From: Belliella baltica DSM 15883
GTDB taxonomy: Bacteria > Bacteroidota > Bacteroidia > Cytophagales > Cyclobacteriaceae
Assembly (NCBI RefSeq): GCF_000265405.1
Contig: NC_018010.1
Span: forward strand, 2,253,501-2,317,500
Length of the DNA: 64,000 nucleotides
Direction: 5' to 3'
Position numbers and translations under genes: made by a program. Under the pieces are notes generated by a model. It searched no databases, was not told where the DNA came from, and saw only the letters and a program-made list of their open reading frames with translations. Below are positions 24,612 through 33,174 of the stretch, one piece after another (position 1 is the first letter of the stretch; every line of letters begins with the position of its first letter).

Positions 24612-26194
24612 GTAACTACTCAGGTACATTATTTACTGACCAATATTCAAGTATTTGGAGTCTTGTTGCCCTCTGTGGTGTATTGATGCGTATTTGTATG
24701 TGAATGTACGAAAATCAGCTTTAAAGTTGGTTTATCCACATTTTTTTGTGGGGAAAAACAGCGTGGATTATTGGTATTCATGGGATTATGTGCTGATATT
24801 CAGGAAACATTTCTATAGGATATTGGACCACAGAGATACGCTTATTCAGGAACTGATCAAGATGAACCTCCAGCTTATGGAGGAGGTCAAGTCTTTAAAA
24901 TCTAGGGTATCCGATTTGGAAAATGAGCTTGCCCGTTACCGTAATCCAAAAAACAGCCGCAACAGCTCGGTTCCCCCTTCAAAAGACGAGAACCGCCCCA
25001 AAAAAAATCAGAGTCTCCGTCAGGATACAGGGCGCAAAACCGGCGGTCAGCCTGGACACAAAGGCCATACCCTTGAAATGACATCCTCCCCGGACATAAT
25101 AGAAAACCACATCCCTTTATTCTGTACCTGCTGTGGTGGTGATCTGTCGGCGGTTCCAGCAGAACTGTCCTCCAAAAGACAGGTCCTGGATCTTCCTGTG
25201 ATTAAAGTGGTATGTACCGAGCATAGAATCTTTTCCAAAAACTGTTCCTGTGGAGAAAAGATCAGTGGGTCATTCCCTGACAATATCAATGCCCCCATAC
25301 AGTACGGGAGCGGTGTTGAAACCATTGTCGGTTATCTGCATGCCAGACAGTATGTTCCCTATAGAAGGATGAAAGAACTTCTCAGGGACTGCTTCGGTAT
25401 TAATCTCAGCGAGGGGAGTATCGATAACATTATCGGTAGGTTTGCCCGCAAGTCTGCACCAATATATGCAAAGATAAAGACGGCAGTCTCTAAAAGTCCT
25501 GTGATAGGAGCTGACGAGACTGGGGCTAAAGTGGATGGAAACAAACAGTGGGTCTGGACTTATCAGACCGAGGAACTCACCCTGTTAGCTATATCTGAAT
25601 CACGTGGACTTAAGGCGATGAATACACATTTTCCCGATGGGTTCGGAAAGGCAGTATTGTGCCACGATGCATGGAGGGCGTACTTCAACTATTCGGAAAA
25701 TCTGCACCAGCTTTGTTGTGCACATCTGCTTAGGGAGCTCAACTACATTGTTGAACGCTATAAATCTAAATGGGCTGACAGCCTTAGGGCCCTGTTCAGG
25801 GAAGCTATCTCACTAAAGAGAAAACTCAAAAAACTACCGGATACAGAGAATAGCAGGAGTATTGCTTCCATTGAAGAGAAGATGGATAACCTACTCGCCC
25901 AACCTGTAGAGTCAAAACATAAAGAAGCAGTATCCCTACAAAAAAGACTCCTGAAATACAGAAAGTCACTTTTTACTTTTCTCTATCACCAAAAAGTACC
26001 ACCGGATAACAATGCCTCTGAAAGAGCCATACGCAACATCAAGGTGAAACAAAAAATATCAGGACAGTTCAAATCCAACAATGGAGCTGAAAACTTCTGT
26101 GTTATAAGATCCGTCGTGGATACCCTGATCAAACGTTCGGGAAATATCTTAGAAAATCTAAATCATATAGCTAATTTACAACCTGAGTAGTTAC
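24612..26194 (+). mobile_element. IS66-family insertion sequence with 8-bp target duplication
   Basis: The 1583-bp element has perfect terminal inverted repeats beginning GTAACTACTCAGG. The target duplication AATACATT is exact on both sides (24604-24611 and 26195-26202). It carries only the transposase gene, not the tnpA/tnpB accessory genes of classical IS66. Confidence 0.93.
24823..26190 (+). CDS. IS66-family transposase (TnpC-like)
   Basis: A large transposase with an N-terminal coiled coil (LMEEVKSLKSRVSDLENELA), a zinc-binding segment (CTCCGGDL, CSCGEK), the IS66 DDE domain (VIGADETGAKV; CHDAWRAYFNY) and the C-terminal DNNASERAIRNIKVK signature. The open frame begins at 24655, but the residues before the coiled coil do not look like transposase. 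A TTG at 24823 or ATG at 24862 is the likely start. Apparently intact. Confidence 0.88.
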   Translation: MDHRDTLIQELIKMNLQLMEEVKSLKSRVSDLENELARYRNPKNSRNSSVPPSKDENRPKKNQSLRQDTGRKTGGQPGHKGHTLEMTSSPDIIENHIPLFCTCCGGDLSAVPAELSSKRQVLDLPVIKVVCTEHRIFSKNCSCGEKISGSFPDNINAPIQYGSGVETIVGYLHARQYVPYRRMKELLRDCFGINLSEGSIDNIIGRFARKSAPIYAKIKTAVSKSPVIGADETGAKVDGNKQWVWTYQTEELTLLAISESRGLKAMNTHFPDGFGKAVLCHDAWRAYFNYSENLHQLCCAHLLRELNYIVERYKSKWADSLRALFREAISLKRKLKKLPDTENSRSIASIEEKMDNLLAQPVESKHKEAVSLQKRLLKYRKSLFTFLYHQKVPPDNNASERAIRNIKVKQKISGQFKSNNGAENFCVIRSVVDTLIKRSGNILENLNHIANLQPE

Positions 26195-26334
26195 AATACA
26201 TTTTATAAAAAGTAAATATGTGTAAATTAAATCGTTTGATAATCAATATTTTATAATAAAAAGAGAAGATTGTATTTTTTAATAATTACATTATTTTTTT
26301 TGCTAAAAAAGTGAGTTGAAATTGAGTCTTGGTT

Positions 26335-26361
26335 AAAAAAATTGGGGAAGTTTCCTTCCCC
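26335..26361 (-). terminator. Rho-independent terminator of the gene fragment at 26374
   Basis: On the minus strand GGGGAAG and CTTCCCC pair around a GAAA loop and are followed by AATTTTTTT. It lies 12 bp beyond the stop at 26374. Confidence 0.8.
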
Positions 26362-26373
26362 TTTAGCTCAATC

Positions 26374-26691
26374 TTAGACTACTTTTTTTAGTAAGTCCAA
26401 TGGTTCAAAATCATCATCTTCAGACCTTGTTAAGAGTATGTCATAAAATTTTAAAAGAATCAATTTTATCTCCTCTTGTGTCTTAAATTGAAATTCTTTT
26501 AATGCTGCTGGGGGAAAGAAAGTCCCTTCTATATCACCAATGTCAATGAAATGAGGATCAAGAATAGATTCAAACATTAAACTGAGGATTTTTATATTGG
26601 TAAGCGCAATGGAATCTAAACAAAAACTTAATTCAGTTTTGTTATTAGCAACTATTAATGATGAAATCTTTCTGTATTTCTCAATATCCAA
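26374..26691 (-). pseudogene. Probable 3' fragment of a gene split by the IS3 element
   Basis: About 106 residues without a recognised family. The only start is a TTG, and the frame continues upstream (YFSSYYPL) to a stop just inside the IS3 border, so it looks like the downstream part of a larger gene. Together with 27997-28596 it would be the upstream and downstream pieces of one gene, but I could not rejoin the frames exactly under the IS boundaries I see. Two unrelated genes remain possible. Confidence 0.45.
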
Positions 26692-26784
26692 AGGATAATA
26701 AGATGAAAAGTATTATAACACTCCCCATTTGTTGGACCAAAAGTATCAGTTGCTAAGTTAATTTATTTATTTGTTAATACTTCT

Positions 26785-26832
26785 TTAGTTGTCCTATTTC
26801 CCAAGGGTACCCTTGGGAAATAGGACAACTAA
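26785..26832. repeat. 48-bp perfect palindrome behind the IS3 orfB
   Basis: A perfect self-complementary stretch centred on GGTACC at 26808/26809, with arms reading CTATTTCCCAAGGG outward. It starts 8 bp after the orfB stop, inside the IS. It has no spacer and no T run, so it is not a normal terminator. It may block transcription or mark an IS end. Confidence 0.85.
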
Positions 26833-26840
26833 CTTTTACT

Positions 26841-27677
26841 TTATGCTGCTTTTCGGGTTGGCCCATAATATCTTTCCCCAGGCTTCTCCCTAGTGGTATG
26901 ATGAACCTTTTGGTTGTAATATTCAATATACCATTTGACACCTTTGAGCAGGTCATAACCGTCCTCGCTTGGGTTCAGATAGATGTAATCATACTTGATC
27001 GACTTCCAGAACCTTTCAATATATACATTGTCCAAAGCCCTTCCCTTTCCGTCCATTGATACTTTGATATCCAGCCCTTCAAGGTAATTGATCCATAAGG
27101 CTGATGTGTACTGGCTTCCCTGATCGGAATTGACTATCTCTGGCTTACCATTTTCTCTGATGGCCTCTTCGATTACCTGCTTACACCATTTGGCGTCCTG
27201 ACTGTTGGATATACCCCATGACAGTATCCTTCTGCTGTAAACATCCATGACTGCGGTCAGGAACATAAACCCCTTCTGCATCGGAATGTAGGTGATATCG
27301 GTTACCCACACTTGGTTGGGCCTTTCAATCTTTAAGTTCCTGAGAAGATAAGGCCTGATATATTCACGCAAACCGGATTTGGTAAGGTTCTTCCTCCTGT
27401 AAAGGGTTTCCCTGCCCATCAGCCTGAAAAGCCTCCTGATGCGCTTTGGGCCGACAACGAAGCCCAGTCCTGTCAACAGATAGACCATCGACACAACGCC
27501 TTCAGTAGGGTGATCGGTAAGATGCCTGTCCATGATTCCCATCAGTTTCAGATTGATCTCGTTTTCCCCTTTTGGTTTGTAATATAGACTGCTTCGGGGA
27601 ACCTCCAATACTTCACACTGTTTCCTTATAGAAAGCCCCTTATAATCGGAACAAACCAATGTCGCCCGGTCTTTCAT
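26841..27677 (-). CDS. IS3-family transposase OrfB (integrase core)
   Basis: 278 residues: the HTH_21 region (KLMGIMDRHLTDHPTEGV) and the rve DDE core with VWVTDITYIPM, NSDQGSQYTS and the final Glu region VYIERFWKSIKYDYIY. It overlaps orfA by 4 bp. It is most likely made as an OrfAB fusion by -1 frameshifting at a run of eight A near the orfA end (minus strand, near 27701-27708). Confidence 0.93.
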   Translation of the reverse strand: MKDRATLVCSDYKGLSIRKQCEVLEVPRSSLYYKPKGENEINLKLMGIMDRHLTDHPTEGVVSMVYLLTGLGFVVGPKRIRRLFRLMGRETLYRRKNLTKSGLREYIRPYLLRNLKIERPNQVWVTDITYIPMQKGFMFLTAVMDVYSRRILSWGISNSQDAKWCKQVIEEAIRENGKPEIVNSDQGSQYTSALWINYLEGLDIKVSMDGKGRALDNVYIERFWKSIKYDYIYLNPSEDGYDLLKGVKWYIEYYNQKVHHTTREKPGERYYGPTRKAA

Positions 27678-27967
27678 ATCCCCAGTTTCTTGCAGCTTTT
27701 TTTTAAAAAGTCATTCTCTACTTTTAGCTCTCCGATCTGGGCATAGAGCTGCTCAAGGGCAGGGCCTTCTTCCTTTTTCTTTGAATGATCCTTTTCAAAT
27801 ACAGCTGACATATTATCCAAAAACTCACCCTTCCACTTGGAGATAATCACAGGGCTAACATCGAACTTCTTGGACAATTCAGCCAATGTAAACTGATTCT
27901 TGATTGCTTCAAGGGCCACTTTTGCCTTGAACTCAGGAGAAAACTTTCGTCTTGTTTGCTTGTTCAT
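27674..27967 (-). CDS. IS3-family OrfA (helix-turn-helix and leucine zipper)
   Basis: 97 residues with an HTH_8-type DNA-binding part (RRKFSPEFKAKVALEAIK; TLAELSKKFDVSPVIISKWK) and a C-terminal coiled coil (LEQLYAQIGELKVENDFLKK). It binds the IS ends and supplies the N-terminal half of OrfAB. Confidence 0.92.
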   Translation of the reverse strand: MNKQTRRKFSPEFKAKVALEAIKNQFTLAELSKKFDVSPVIISKWKGEFLDNMSAVFEKDHSKKKEEGPALEQLYAQIGELKVENDFLKKSCKKLGI

Positions 27968-27996
27968 AAGGTTAAATTTAAACGGTTTTTTTTAAC

Positions 27997-28596
27997 TTAA
28001 CCTCTGGTCTCAATTTTGGGGAGTATTATATATTGAGCAAATTTTTTATTTGATGCTTTTGTGATTTTCTCTATAATTGGATCAGTTTTTTTAATGAATG
28101 CAGCATCTCTATTGATATTTAGTTTAAATTCTTTATCGACTGTTACATCAGGATAGATACTCTGAAACATCCCGTACATCTTGTATTCAATGAATTTCAC
28201 CTTATAAATTTGATCTGGAAAAATTTCACTTAATACAAAAGCATGCTCTTTCGGAAGATTTTTTTCAAGCCTTTTTAAAAAACCTAAGTAACTAAGAATA
28301 GTATGTGGAAAGTAAATTTGATCTGATTTTACCATATGGAAGTCAAATTCCAACGTCCCACTTAATGGATAATAATTTGATCTTAGATAATGAATTATTT
28401 CCATAATATCATAATCGACCACAAGCAAGTTGTCTTCAACGTCAAATTTTTTAATGAAGAAGCCTTCTTTTTCTATTTTTACATTTTTTAGCTTTCCAAG
28501 ACTAATATATATTCTAACAATAACTTCATTCAATTGTATCAGGTTGTGCATTAAGTTTGGTTCATCTTGCTGGAAATCAATATTTTCGTTTTTCAT
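27997..28596 (-). pseudogene. Gene truncated by the IS3 element
   Basis: 199 codons with no recognised family. The last nine or so codons (ILPKIETRG) are read from the IS3 terminal repeat, so the original C-terminus is lost. The remaining part is an acidic-basic mixed soluble protein (EKEGFFIKKFDVEDN; KMYGMFQSIYPDVTV). It follows bfmB by 31 bp on the same strand and so probably belonged to the mobilization operon. The missing end may be the fragment at 26374-26691. Confidence 0.55.
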
Positions 28597-28627
28597 TTTA
28601 ATTTATGTTTTAGTAGTTTAAATTTGT

Positions 28628-29485
28628 TTACATAGACATTCCTTGATCTCTTTTTTTCTTTTTTCTAATCATTTCCTCTTCCTCAAATTCATACATCGCT
28701 GTATTGGCTTCTGGGGGAAACAAAAGAGACCAATCGATATTTGAGTATTTGGATTCAAGTCCTTTAAGGACCCTTGTTTCGCTTTCTACCTTAGGATTTT
28801 CTACCATTCTAGCTTCTCGAGCTATTTGATTACGTTCTTTCTTTTTTGCATTTCTAAATTCAAATGTTTCTTCAACTGTCCTATCCATTCTAGTCATAGA
28901 ATCAAACATTCGTTCAGCATTCTTGAAGAAAATGCACCTATCAAAACCACCTCTAATTACGCCAGTTTGGGAATTTCTATGATTCGTACGAGGTGAGAGT
29001 TTTAGTTTTTGACTAATATCTTTTCGTGAAATAATGACATGAACATGATGATTCAAACCATACTTTTTTTTCCCTGTTTCCTCATCATATCTATAATCCT
29101 CAATTTTTGCGTAATACATGATATCCTTGCCAGAGAGGCCTTTATTGAAATTTTTGGCATAAAGATCCATCATATTTCTAGTGTAATTCATCAGAAATTC
29201 GTCCATTGACTGAGAATTCGGTTTTGATAATAGTTCTTTTTGAGACGGACAGATGTTCATCAAATAGTACTTCGAATCATCTTTGCCTAATTTTTTGATG
29301 TTTTTATCAATATTTCCAATTACTTCTTCCACTTTAACAGAATCCTTATCGAATGAAAAGAAATGTCTTTTAAAACTTTCCGGTTGGCCTTCATTTTCCT
29401 TTTCTAGGTAAATGGCAAGTTTCCTGCAGGAGCCTTTGTTAGAGGCTCCATTCGGATATTTTTTTGAACCAAATGTGATAATCAT
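28628..29485 (-). CDS. BfmB/MobB-type relaxase (DUF5712)
   Basis: A 285-residue mobilization protein of the BtgB/MobB (DUF5712) group. The metal-binding histidine triad of relaxases is visible as NHHVHVIISRKD (His146, His147, His149), and candidate catalytic tyrosines are near the N-terminus. It would nick oriT and pilot the strand for transfer by a helper conjugative element. It overlaps the BfmA-like gene by 4 bp (ATGA). The charged C-terminal tail (EEEEMIRKKKKRDQG) is typical. Confidence 0.82.
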   Translation of the reverse strand: MIITFGSKKYPNGASNKGSCRKLAIYLEKENEGQPESFKRHFFSFDKDSVKVEEVIGNIDKNIKKLGKDDSKYYLMNICPSQKELLSKPNSQSMDEFLMNYTRNMMDLYAKNFNKGLSGKDIMYYAKIEDYRYDEETGKKKYGLNHHVHVIISRKDISQKLKLSPRTNHRNSQTGVIRGGFDRCIFFKNAERMFDSMTRMDRTVEETFEFRNAKKKERNQIAREARMVENPKVESETRVLKGLESKYSNIDWSLLFPPEANTAMYEFEEEEMIRKKKKRDQGMSM

Positions 29486-30033
29486 GACTTTTTAGAGGGA
29501 AAGAGCTTATTCTTTATGTTGATGATTTCTTTGGTGGACTTCACGAAATCAATAAGTGAAGAAGTAAACTCTCTTGATTGTCCAGGGGCAACCCCATTTA
29601 AAATGTTAGGATATTCATTATTTACATTTTTATAAAGTTTATACTGGCTTGCATATAGGGTCCTTATAAACTCAAAGTACTCTGACTTTTTACTTTCTAA
29701 GTCTTGCATTTTAGTATTAATAGAAATATCCATATGCTTAAAGAATTTTGACATGTCGCTCTGAATTGAAATAAGAGCCTGAGAATATTTTTCTATTTTA
29801 TTTTCATCATTAGAATTACCATTGTTTTCAACTGTTTTTTGAATCTGATTCAATTTTTCCATGACTCTGTCTCTAGTCATCACCGTAGGGTTAAATCCTG
29901 TCTTGTGCGAATAATTGATCATATCTTCTACAAGTTGCTTTACTGACACTTTAAATTGATCAGCTAAGACCTTAACTTTTTGGTGTTGTTCAGGGTCAAT
30001 TAAGATTGATTTGTTTTTGATTTGCGTTTCCAT
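29482..30033 (-). CDS. BfmA/BtgA-family mobilization accessory protein
   Basis: A 183-residue protein whose N-terminus resembles a ribbon-helix-helix DNA-binding domain (KSILIDPEQHQKVKVLA, FKVSVKQLVEDMI). A long helical, coiled-coil-like region follows. This matches BfmA/BtgA proteins that assist the relaxase at oriT in Bacteroidota mobilizable elements. It is the first gene of the mob pair. The 322-bp region upstream contains two hairpins and is the likely oriT. Confidence 0.8.
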   Translation of the reverse strand: METQIKNKSILIDPEQHQKVKVLADQFKVSVKQLVEDMINYSHKTGFNPTVMTRDRVMEKLNQIQKTVENNGNSNDENKIEKYSQALISIQSDMSKFFKHMDISINTKMQDLESKKSEYFEFIRTLYASQYKLYKNVNNEYPNILNGVAPGQSREFTSSLIDFVKSTKEIINIKNKLFPSKKS

Positions 30034-30355
30034 TTTGTCTTTATTTTATGGCTGTTAATAATATATTTTATAGTGTTTTCTTGGAAAAATATTGAATTGT
30101 GAATCATACAAAGAATGGGGCTTGCCCCATTCCCTCTCGCTATTATATTTTTCCTCATTCTAGCGTTTTCTCAGCCGTGTGAGATGGCTATATTTTTTTG
30201 GAAATTTATATTCATTATTACTCATCTTATCCTATGTTTAAGTGCATTTGATTTTTGCACTTATTGCATAATTTTTGCACTTGATATTACCCGAAATCAG
30301 CTTTAATAGGCTGATTTCGGGGTTTGTGAATAAAGTGCAAAGTCTGCAACTTTTT
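30034..30355. other. Candidate oriT region between mobilization and DUF3987 genes
   Basis: No gene fits in this stretch. It holds two strong inverted repeats: GAATGGGGC-TT-GCCCCATTC (30113-30132) and CCCGAAATCAGC with GCTGATTTCGGG (30290-30321, 8-nt loop). Repeated TTTTTGCACTT motifs lie at about 30250-30283, with an inverted AAAGTGCAAA beyond. Such hairpins and repeats upstream of relaxase genes are typical of oriT, or of a replication origin. Confidence 0.45.
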
Positions 30356-31714
30356 CTAGGCTTTGGAATATAAACCGGGACGATTTAGGGTGAAAAGGTT
30401 AGGGTTATTGGCTAGAAAGTAATAGAAGCTCCTAACCGAAAAACCTAATCTGCTAGCAATTTTTATTCCTTCGGATGAAGAAAATTGCTCTGGAAGTTTG
30501 TTGTAAAGCTCAAGGTGATGTGGCCGCAGCTTTGTAGCAGGATCTGTGTTTATTAGAAAATCAAGCGCTTTTTCCGATTGTCCTCGAAAGTATTCTGTTA
30601 GCATTATTGCTCTTACGGCTGTGCTGTAGGAAATTGAGTCTAGCTTTTCCTTTCCAAATGCCCAGTCTATTATATGAAGAATAAGGCATATCCGTTGAAG
30701 ATGGATGTCAAACTTGGAGTAGATAGAAGCAATCGCTTCATCTGAAGAATCAACCAAGTTTTTGTTAAATACATTGAGCCATTCCAAAACTAGTTTTTGA
30801 GCTTTAGGGGAAAATGAAAAATTCTCAGTCTCATTTAAAGTCTCACTGTAATCAAAGACCTTTTGGATTTTATCCTCAAAAGAGGCTATCGGTAATTTTA
30901 GATTGATTTTTTTGTAAATGGCCTTTTCAGTAAAATTAGGCCATATGTAGAGGAATCTATCAAAAAATCCGGACCCATCAGCCAAGATTGAAGCTAGTGT
31001 TTTTTCTAATATTTTTGGTTGAGTTGTCCCTGCTAGCATCAGAAATGGATCAAGTACAGGAGGTATTTCTATTTTAGAAGCTCGATTTAATATTACTGGA
31101 TCTTGTGACCAGAGTTCGAGATAGTTTTCTAAATCTGACCCTGATCTATACTTATTTAAATCCCGAAAGAATCCTGCAATCTCGTCTCTTATTTGAGCGA
31201 CTCCTCTTGGGTTTTTCGCTAGGGAGTTGCCCACTGCCTCTAAAGTCGAATCTTTGAGAATGCTTTGTTTTCGAGTAGGAGGATCCATTGGATTTTCTTC
31301 TTTTTCTTCGGGTGATAGCTCCAGCCATCTTTCATAATCATTCTTGGCTTTTTGATACTTTTCAAATTCAAGTTTATCTAGTTCGTAGAAATATTTCATG
31401 GTTAATTTCAATGCAGAACTTTTATTTGATCCCGGGTTTCCAATAAGGGCTAGATACAATATTGGTTTTAATTTAGTCGTGTTTTCTAAGATCGAAACGG
31501 ACATGTTATTTCCAATTGCGTAACCAAAAGAAAATAAGATGGATGCCCCTAAATAATCTTCATGTATACCCCTTCCTTGGGAAATTTTTTCTGTAATTCT
31601 CTGGAGTTCCTTCGGGAACACATTTAATGGGAATGTACTCTCCCTCTGACCTATTGAAATAATGTTTTTTAGGTTTTCTGAAATTTTCGGCAAATTATTT
31701 TTTTGATTTTTCAT
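30356..31714 (-). CDS. DUF3987 P-loop ATPase of the mobilizable element
   Basis: A 452-residue DUF3987-type protein. It has a P-loop LIGNPGSNKSSALKL (92-99 core) and an acidic Walker-B-like stretch (QIRDEIAGFFRDL). Then AGTTQPKIL and DGSGFFDRFLYIWP follow, both characteristic of primase-helicase-like DUF3987 proteins. In integrative elements these genes sit between integrase/excisionase and mob genes and probably support replication of the excised circle. It is read with the neighbouring backbone genes on the minus strand. Confidence 0.8.
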   Translation of the reverse strand: MKNQKNNLPKISENLKNIISIGQRESTFPLNVFPKELQRITEKISQGRGIHEDYLGASILFSFGYAIGNNMSVSILENTTKLKPILYLALIGNPGSNKSSALKLTMKYFYELDKLEFEKYQKAKNDYERWLELSPEEKEENPMDPPTRKQSILKDSTLEAVGNSLAKNPRGVAQIRDEIAGFFRDLNKYRSGSDLENYLELWSQDPVILNRASKIEIPPVLDPFLMLAGTTQPKILEKTLASILADGSGFFDRFLYIWPNFTEKAIYKKINLKLPIASFEDKIQKVFDYSETLNETENFSFSPKAQKLVLEWLNVFNKNLVDSSDEAIASIYSKFDIHLQRICLILHIIDWAFGKEKLDSISYSTAVRAIMLTEYFRGQSEKALDFLINTDPATKLRPHHLELYNKLPEQFSSSEGIKIASRLGFSVRSFYYFLANNPNLFTLNRPGLYSKA

Positions 31715-31817
31715 GATTCTATTTTTTTTAGTTAAAATAGAAAACCTTATATTTGTTTAAGGTTTAAATACAAGATTTTCAACTGATTAGATATAAGAGC
31801 GAACTGGCAGGTTCGCC

Positions 31818-32093
31818 TTATTTTTTTCTCCTGCCAGCGGCAAGAATTTCGGATTTTAAATAATACTTGGAGTTGTTGAACTCGTGCTCTTGAAGAATAC
31901 CCTCGCGAGTCCAATTGGAAATGGTGTTTCTAGATCTCTTAAGGAGTATCATTACTTCTTTTACAGTGAGATATTCATCTTCGAGAGAAGGGTAATTTTT
32001 CTGATTCTCCTTACGGATTTTATCAGCTACAGCTGCAGCAAGCTCTTCGATGAGTTGCCCCTTTTCGATTGGGCTGAAAATTAAATTGTTCAT
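31818..32093 (-). CDS. Helix-turn-helix (excisionase-like) protein
   Basis: 91 residues from ATG 32093; a longer frame reaches 32138. The C-terminal MerR/excisionase-type HTH is clear: YLTVKEVMILLKRSRNTISN, then WTREGILQEHEF and the wing KYYLKSEI. Proteins of this kind in Bacteroidota elements act as recombination directionality factors or regulators next to integrase genes. Here it lies between the integrase group and the DUF3987 gene. Confidence 0.82.
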   Translation of the reverse strand: MNNLIFSPIEKGQLIEELAAAVADKIRKENQKNYPSLEDEYLTVKEVMILLKRSRNTISNWTREGILQEHEFNNSKYYLKSEILAAGRRKK

Positions 32094-32149
32094 ACGTGTT
32101 TTATTTTGATGATGCTCAAATGTCACGTATATGCACAAAAAAGGGACCC

Positions 32150-32164
32150 TTAGGGTGACCCTAA
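32150..32164 (-). terminator. Weak hairpin behind the membrane-protein gene
   Basis: An inverted repeat TTAGGGT-G-ACCCTAA. On the minus strand it is followed by GGGTCCC and a T run. It may end transcription from the integrase/membrane-protein genes before the HTH gene. Confidence 0.35.
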
Positions 32165-32211
32165 AAATTCAAAAAGTAACTAATTTGCCTTATTTTGGCA
32201 TTTTTGGTATC

Positions 32212-33159
32212 TTAATAATCTTTATCCACAATTTCATTTATTCTCTTTTCTTTAATCTGGTCCAGTAGTTTTGATGTTAAAAGATTTTCTGAGGCCTGAG
32301 ATATTGGAATAATAAATTTTTTTTGTTGATGCCAAAAACCGTTACGATGTAATTCTGTATCAATGTTATTAATTCTTTTTAATGATTCTCTAATTGTTGA
32401 TGGGTCTTTTCCAAGGGCACCGCCAAGAAATTTTATTTGATCGTCACCAGTAGTTATTTTTAGATCTAAAAATTTCTGTAAGCTATCTATTTTTTTATTG
32501 GTAATTGAGTCCGTAAGGATACTACTCCGAAAAAGAGTTTCAAAAGTAAAAAGGAGCTTGAATACAGTATCAGAACTTTGTTTTATTGAACTGAGCTCTT
32601 TTTTTTCTTCTTTCGTCAAACTTAATAAGTCTGAATTATTATTGATGGATTGCTCCTCTTCAAGATCACTAATTGAAGTTGGAAACAAAGTCCTATCAAT
32701 AAAATGATTAGAAAAGTTTTTGGTTTTTTCTTCATCGACTAAATCTAGGTTTATGAAGGCTTTGTAATTATCAGGAGAAGATATGAAATCAAAGAATAAT
32801 TGAGTATCTCTTAAATTATCTAATTGATCTTTGCCATACAGAAAAATAAGTCCCACTGTAAATAATGCTGATGCTGTAAGTATTGCAATAAGATTTAAAG
32901 GATCAGGATTTAGATAAATATTAATGATAAAATATAAGAATGCTAAAGCTAAAATAGCGTAAAAGATTGAGTAGATTATTTTTTCCTTTAAGATGTAAAA
33001 ACGCTCTAAATCATTTAATTTTTTTCCGTTCCTATTATATATATGAAGTCCAAGTCTGTAACCTGATATTCTATCGTTTCTGTTAGAATTGTCAAAGTAT
33101 TTAAACCACTCCAATAGTTGGAATCTAAAAGTCGACATGTTAGGATTAATATTTTTCAT
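32212..33159 (-). CDS. Two-helix membrane protein next to the integrase
   Basis: A 315-residue protein of unrecognised family. Two adjacent membrane helices (about residues 60-81, SIFYAILALAFLYFIINIYL, and 88-108) follow a 55-residue cytoplasmic N-terminus. The long C-terminal part is soluble and contains an HTH-like stretch (LGGALGKDPSTIRESLKRI). It is 15 bp downstream of the integrase gene and likely co-transcribed. Its role in the element is unknown. Met8 is an alternative start. Confidence 0.6.
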   Translation of the reverse strand: MKNINPNMSTFRFQLLEWFKYFDNSNRNDRISGYRLGLHIYNRNGKKLNDLERFYILKEKIIYSIFYAILALAFLYFIINIYLNPDPLNLIAILTASALFTVGLIFLYGKDQLDNLRDTQLFFDFISSPDNYKAFINLDLVDEEKTKNFSNHFIDRTLFPTSISDLEEEQSINNNSDLLSLTKEEKKELSSIKQSSDTVFKLLFTFETLFRSSILTDSITNKKIDSLQKFLDLKITTGDDQIKFLGGALGKDPSTIRESLKRINNIDTELHRNGFWHQQKKFIIPISQASENLLTSKLLDQIKEKRINEIVDKDY

Positions 33160-33174
33160 AGTTTTTAGGGGTAA

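Larger units (their letters stand above)
26720..28024 (-). mobile_element. IS3-family insertion sequence
   Basis: A roughly 1.3-kb element with orfA and orfB on the minus strand. The ends carry related inverted repeats: ACTCCCCA at 26720-26727 and its complement TGGGGAGT at 28017-28024, with partial matches continuing inward (GGACCA and GGTCTC regions). If the outer TATAA is included, the element is 26714-28030 and a 3-bp TAT duplication flanks it. The exact border is therefore uncertain by about 6 bp. Confidence 0.85.

Noticed and set aside
30250-30345. TTTTTGCACTT repeats as a CRISPR-like array
   Set aside because: Repeats are too short and irregular, with no unique spacers and no cas genes. 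No CRISPR array was seen anywhere in the window.
31799-31816. GCGAAC/GTTCGC hairpin followed by T on the plus strand as a terminator
   Set aside because: The T run is on the wrong strand for the minus-strand HTH gene it follows, and no plus-strand gene precedes it.
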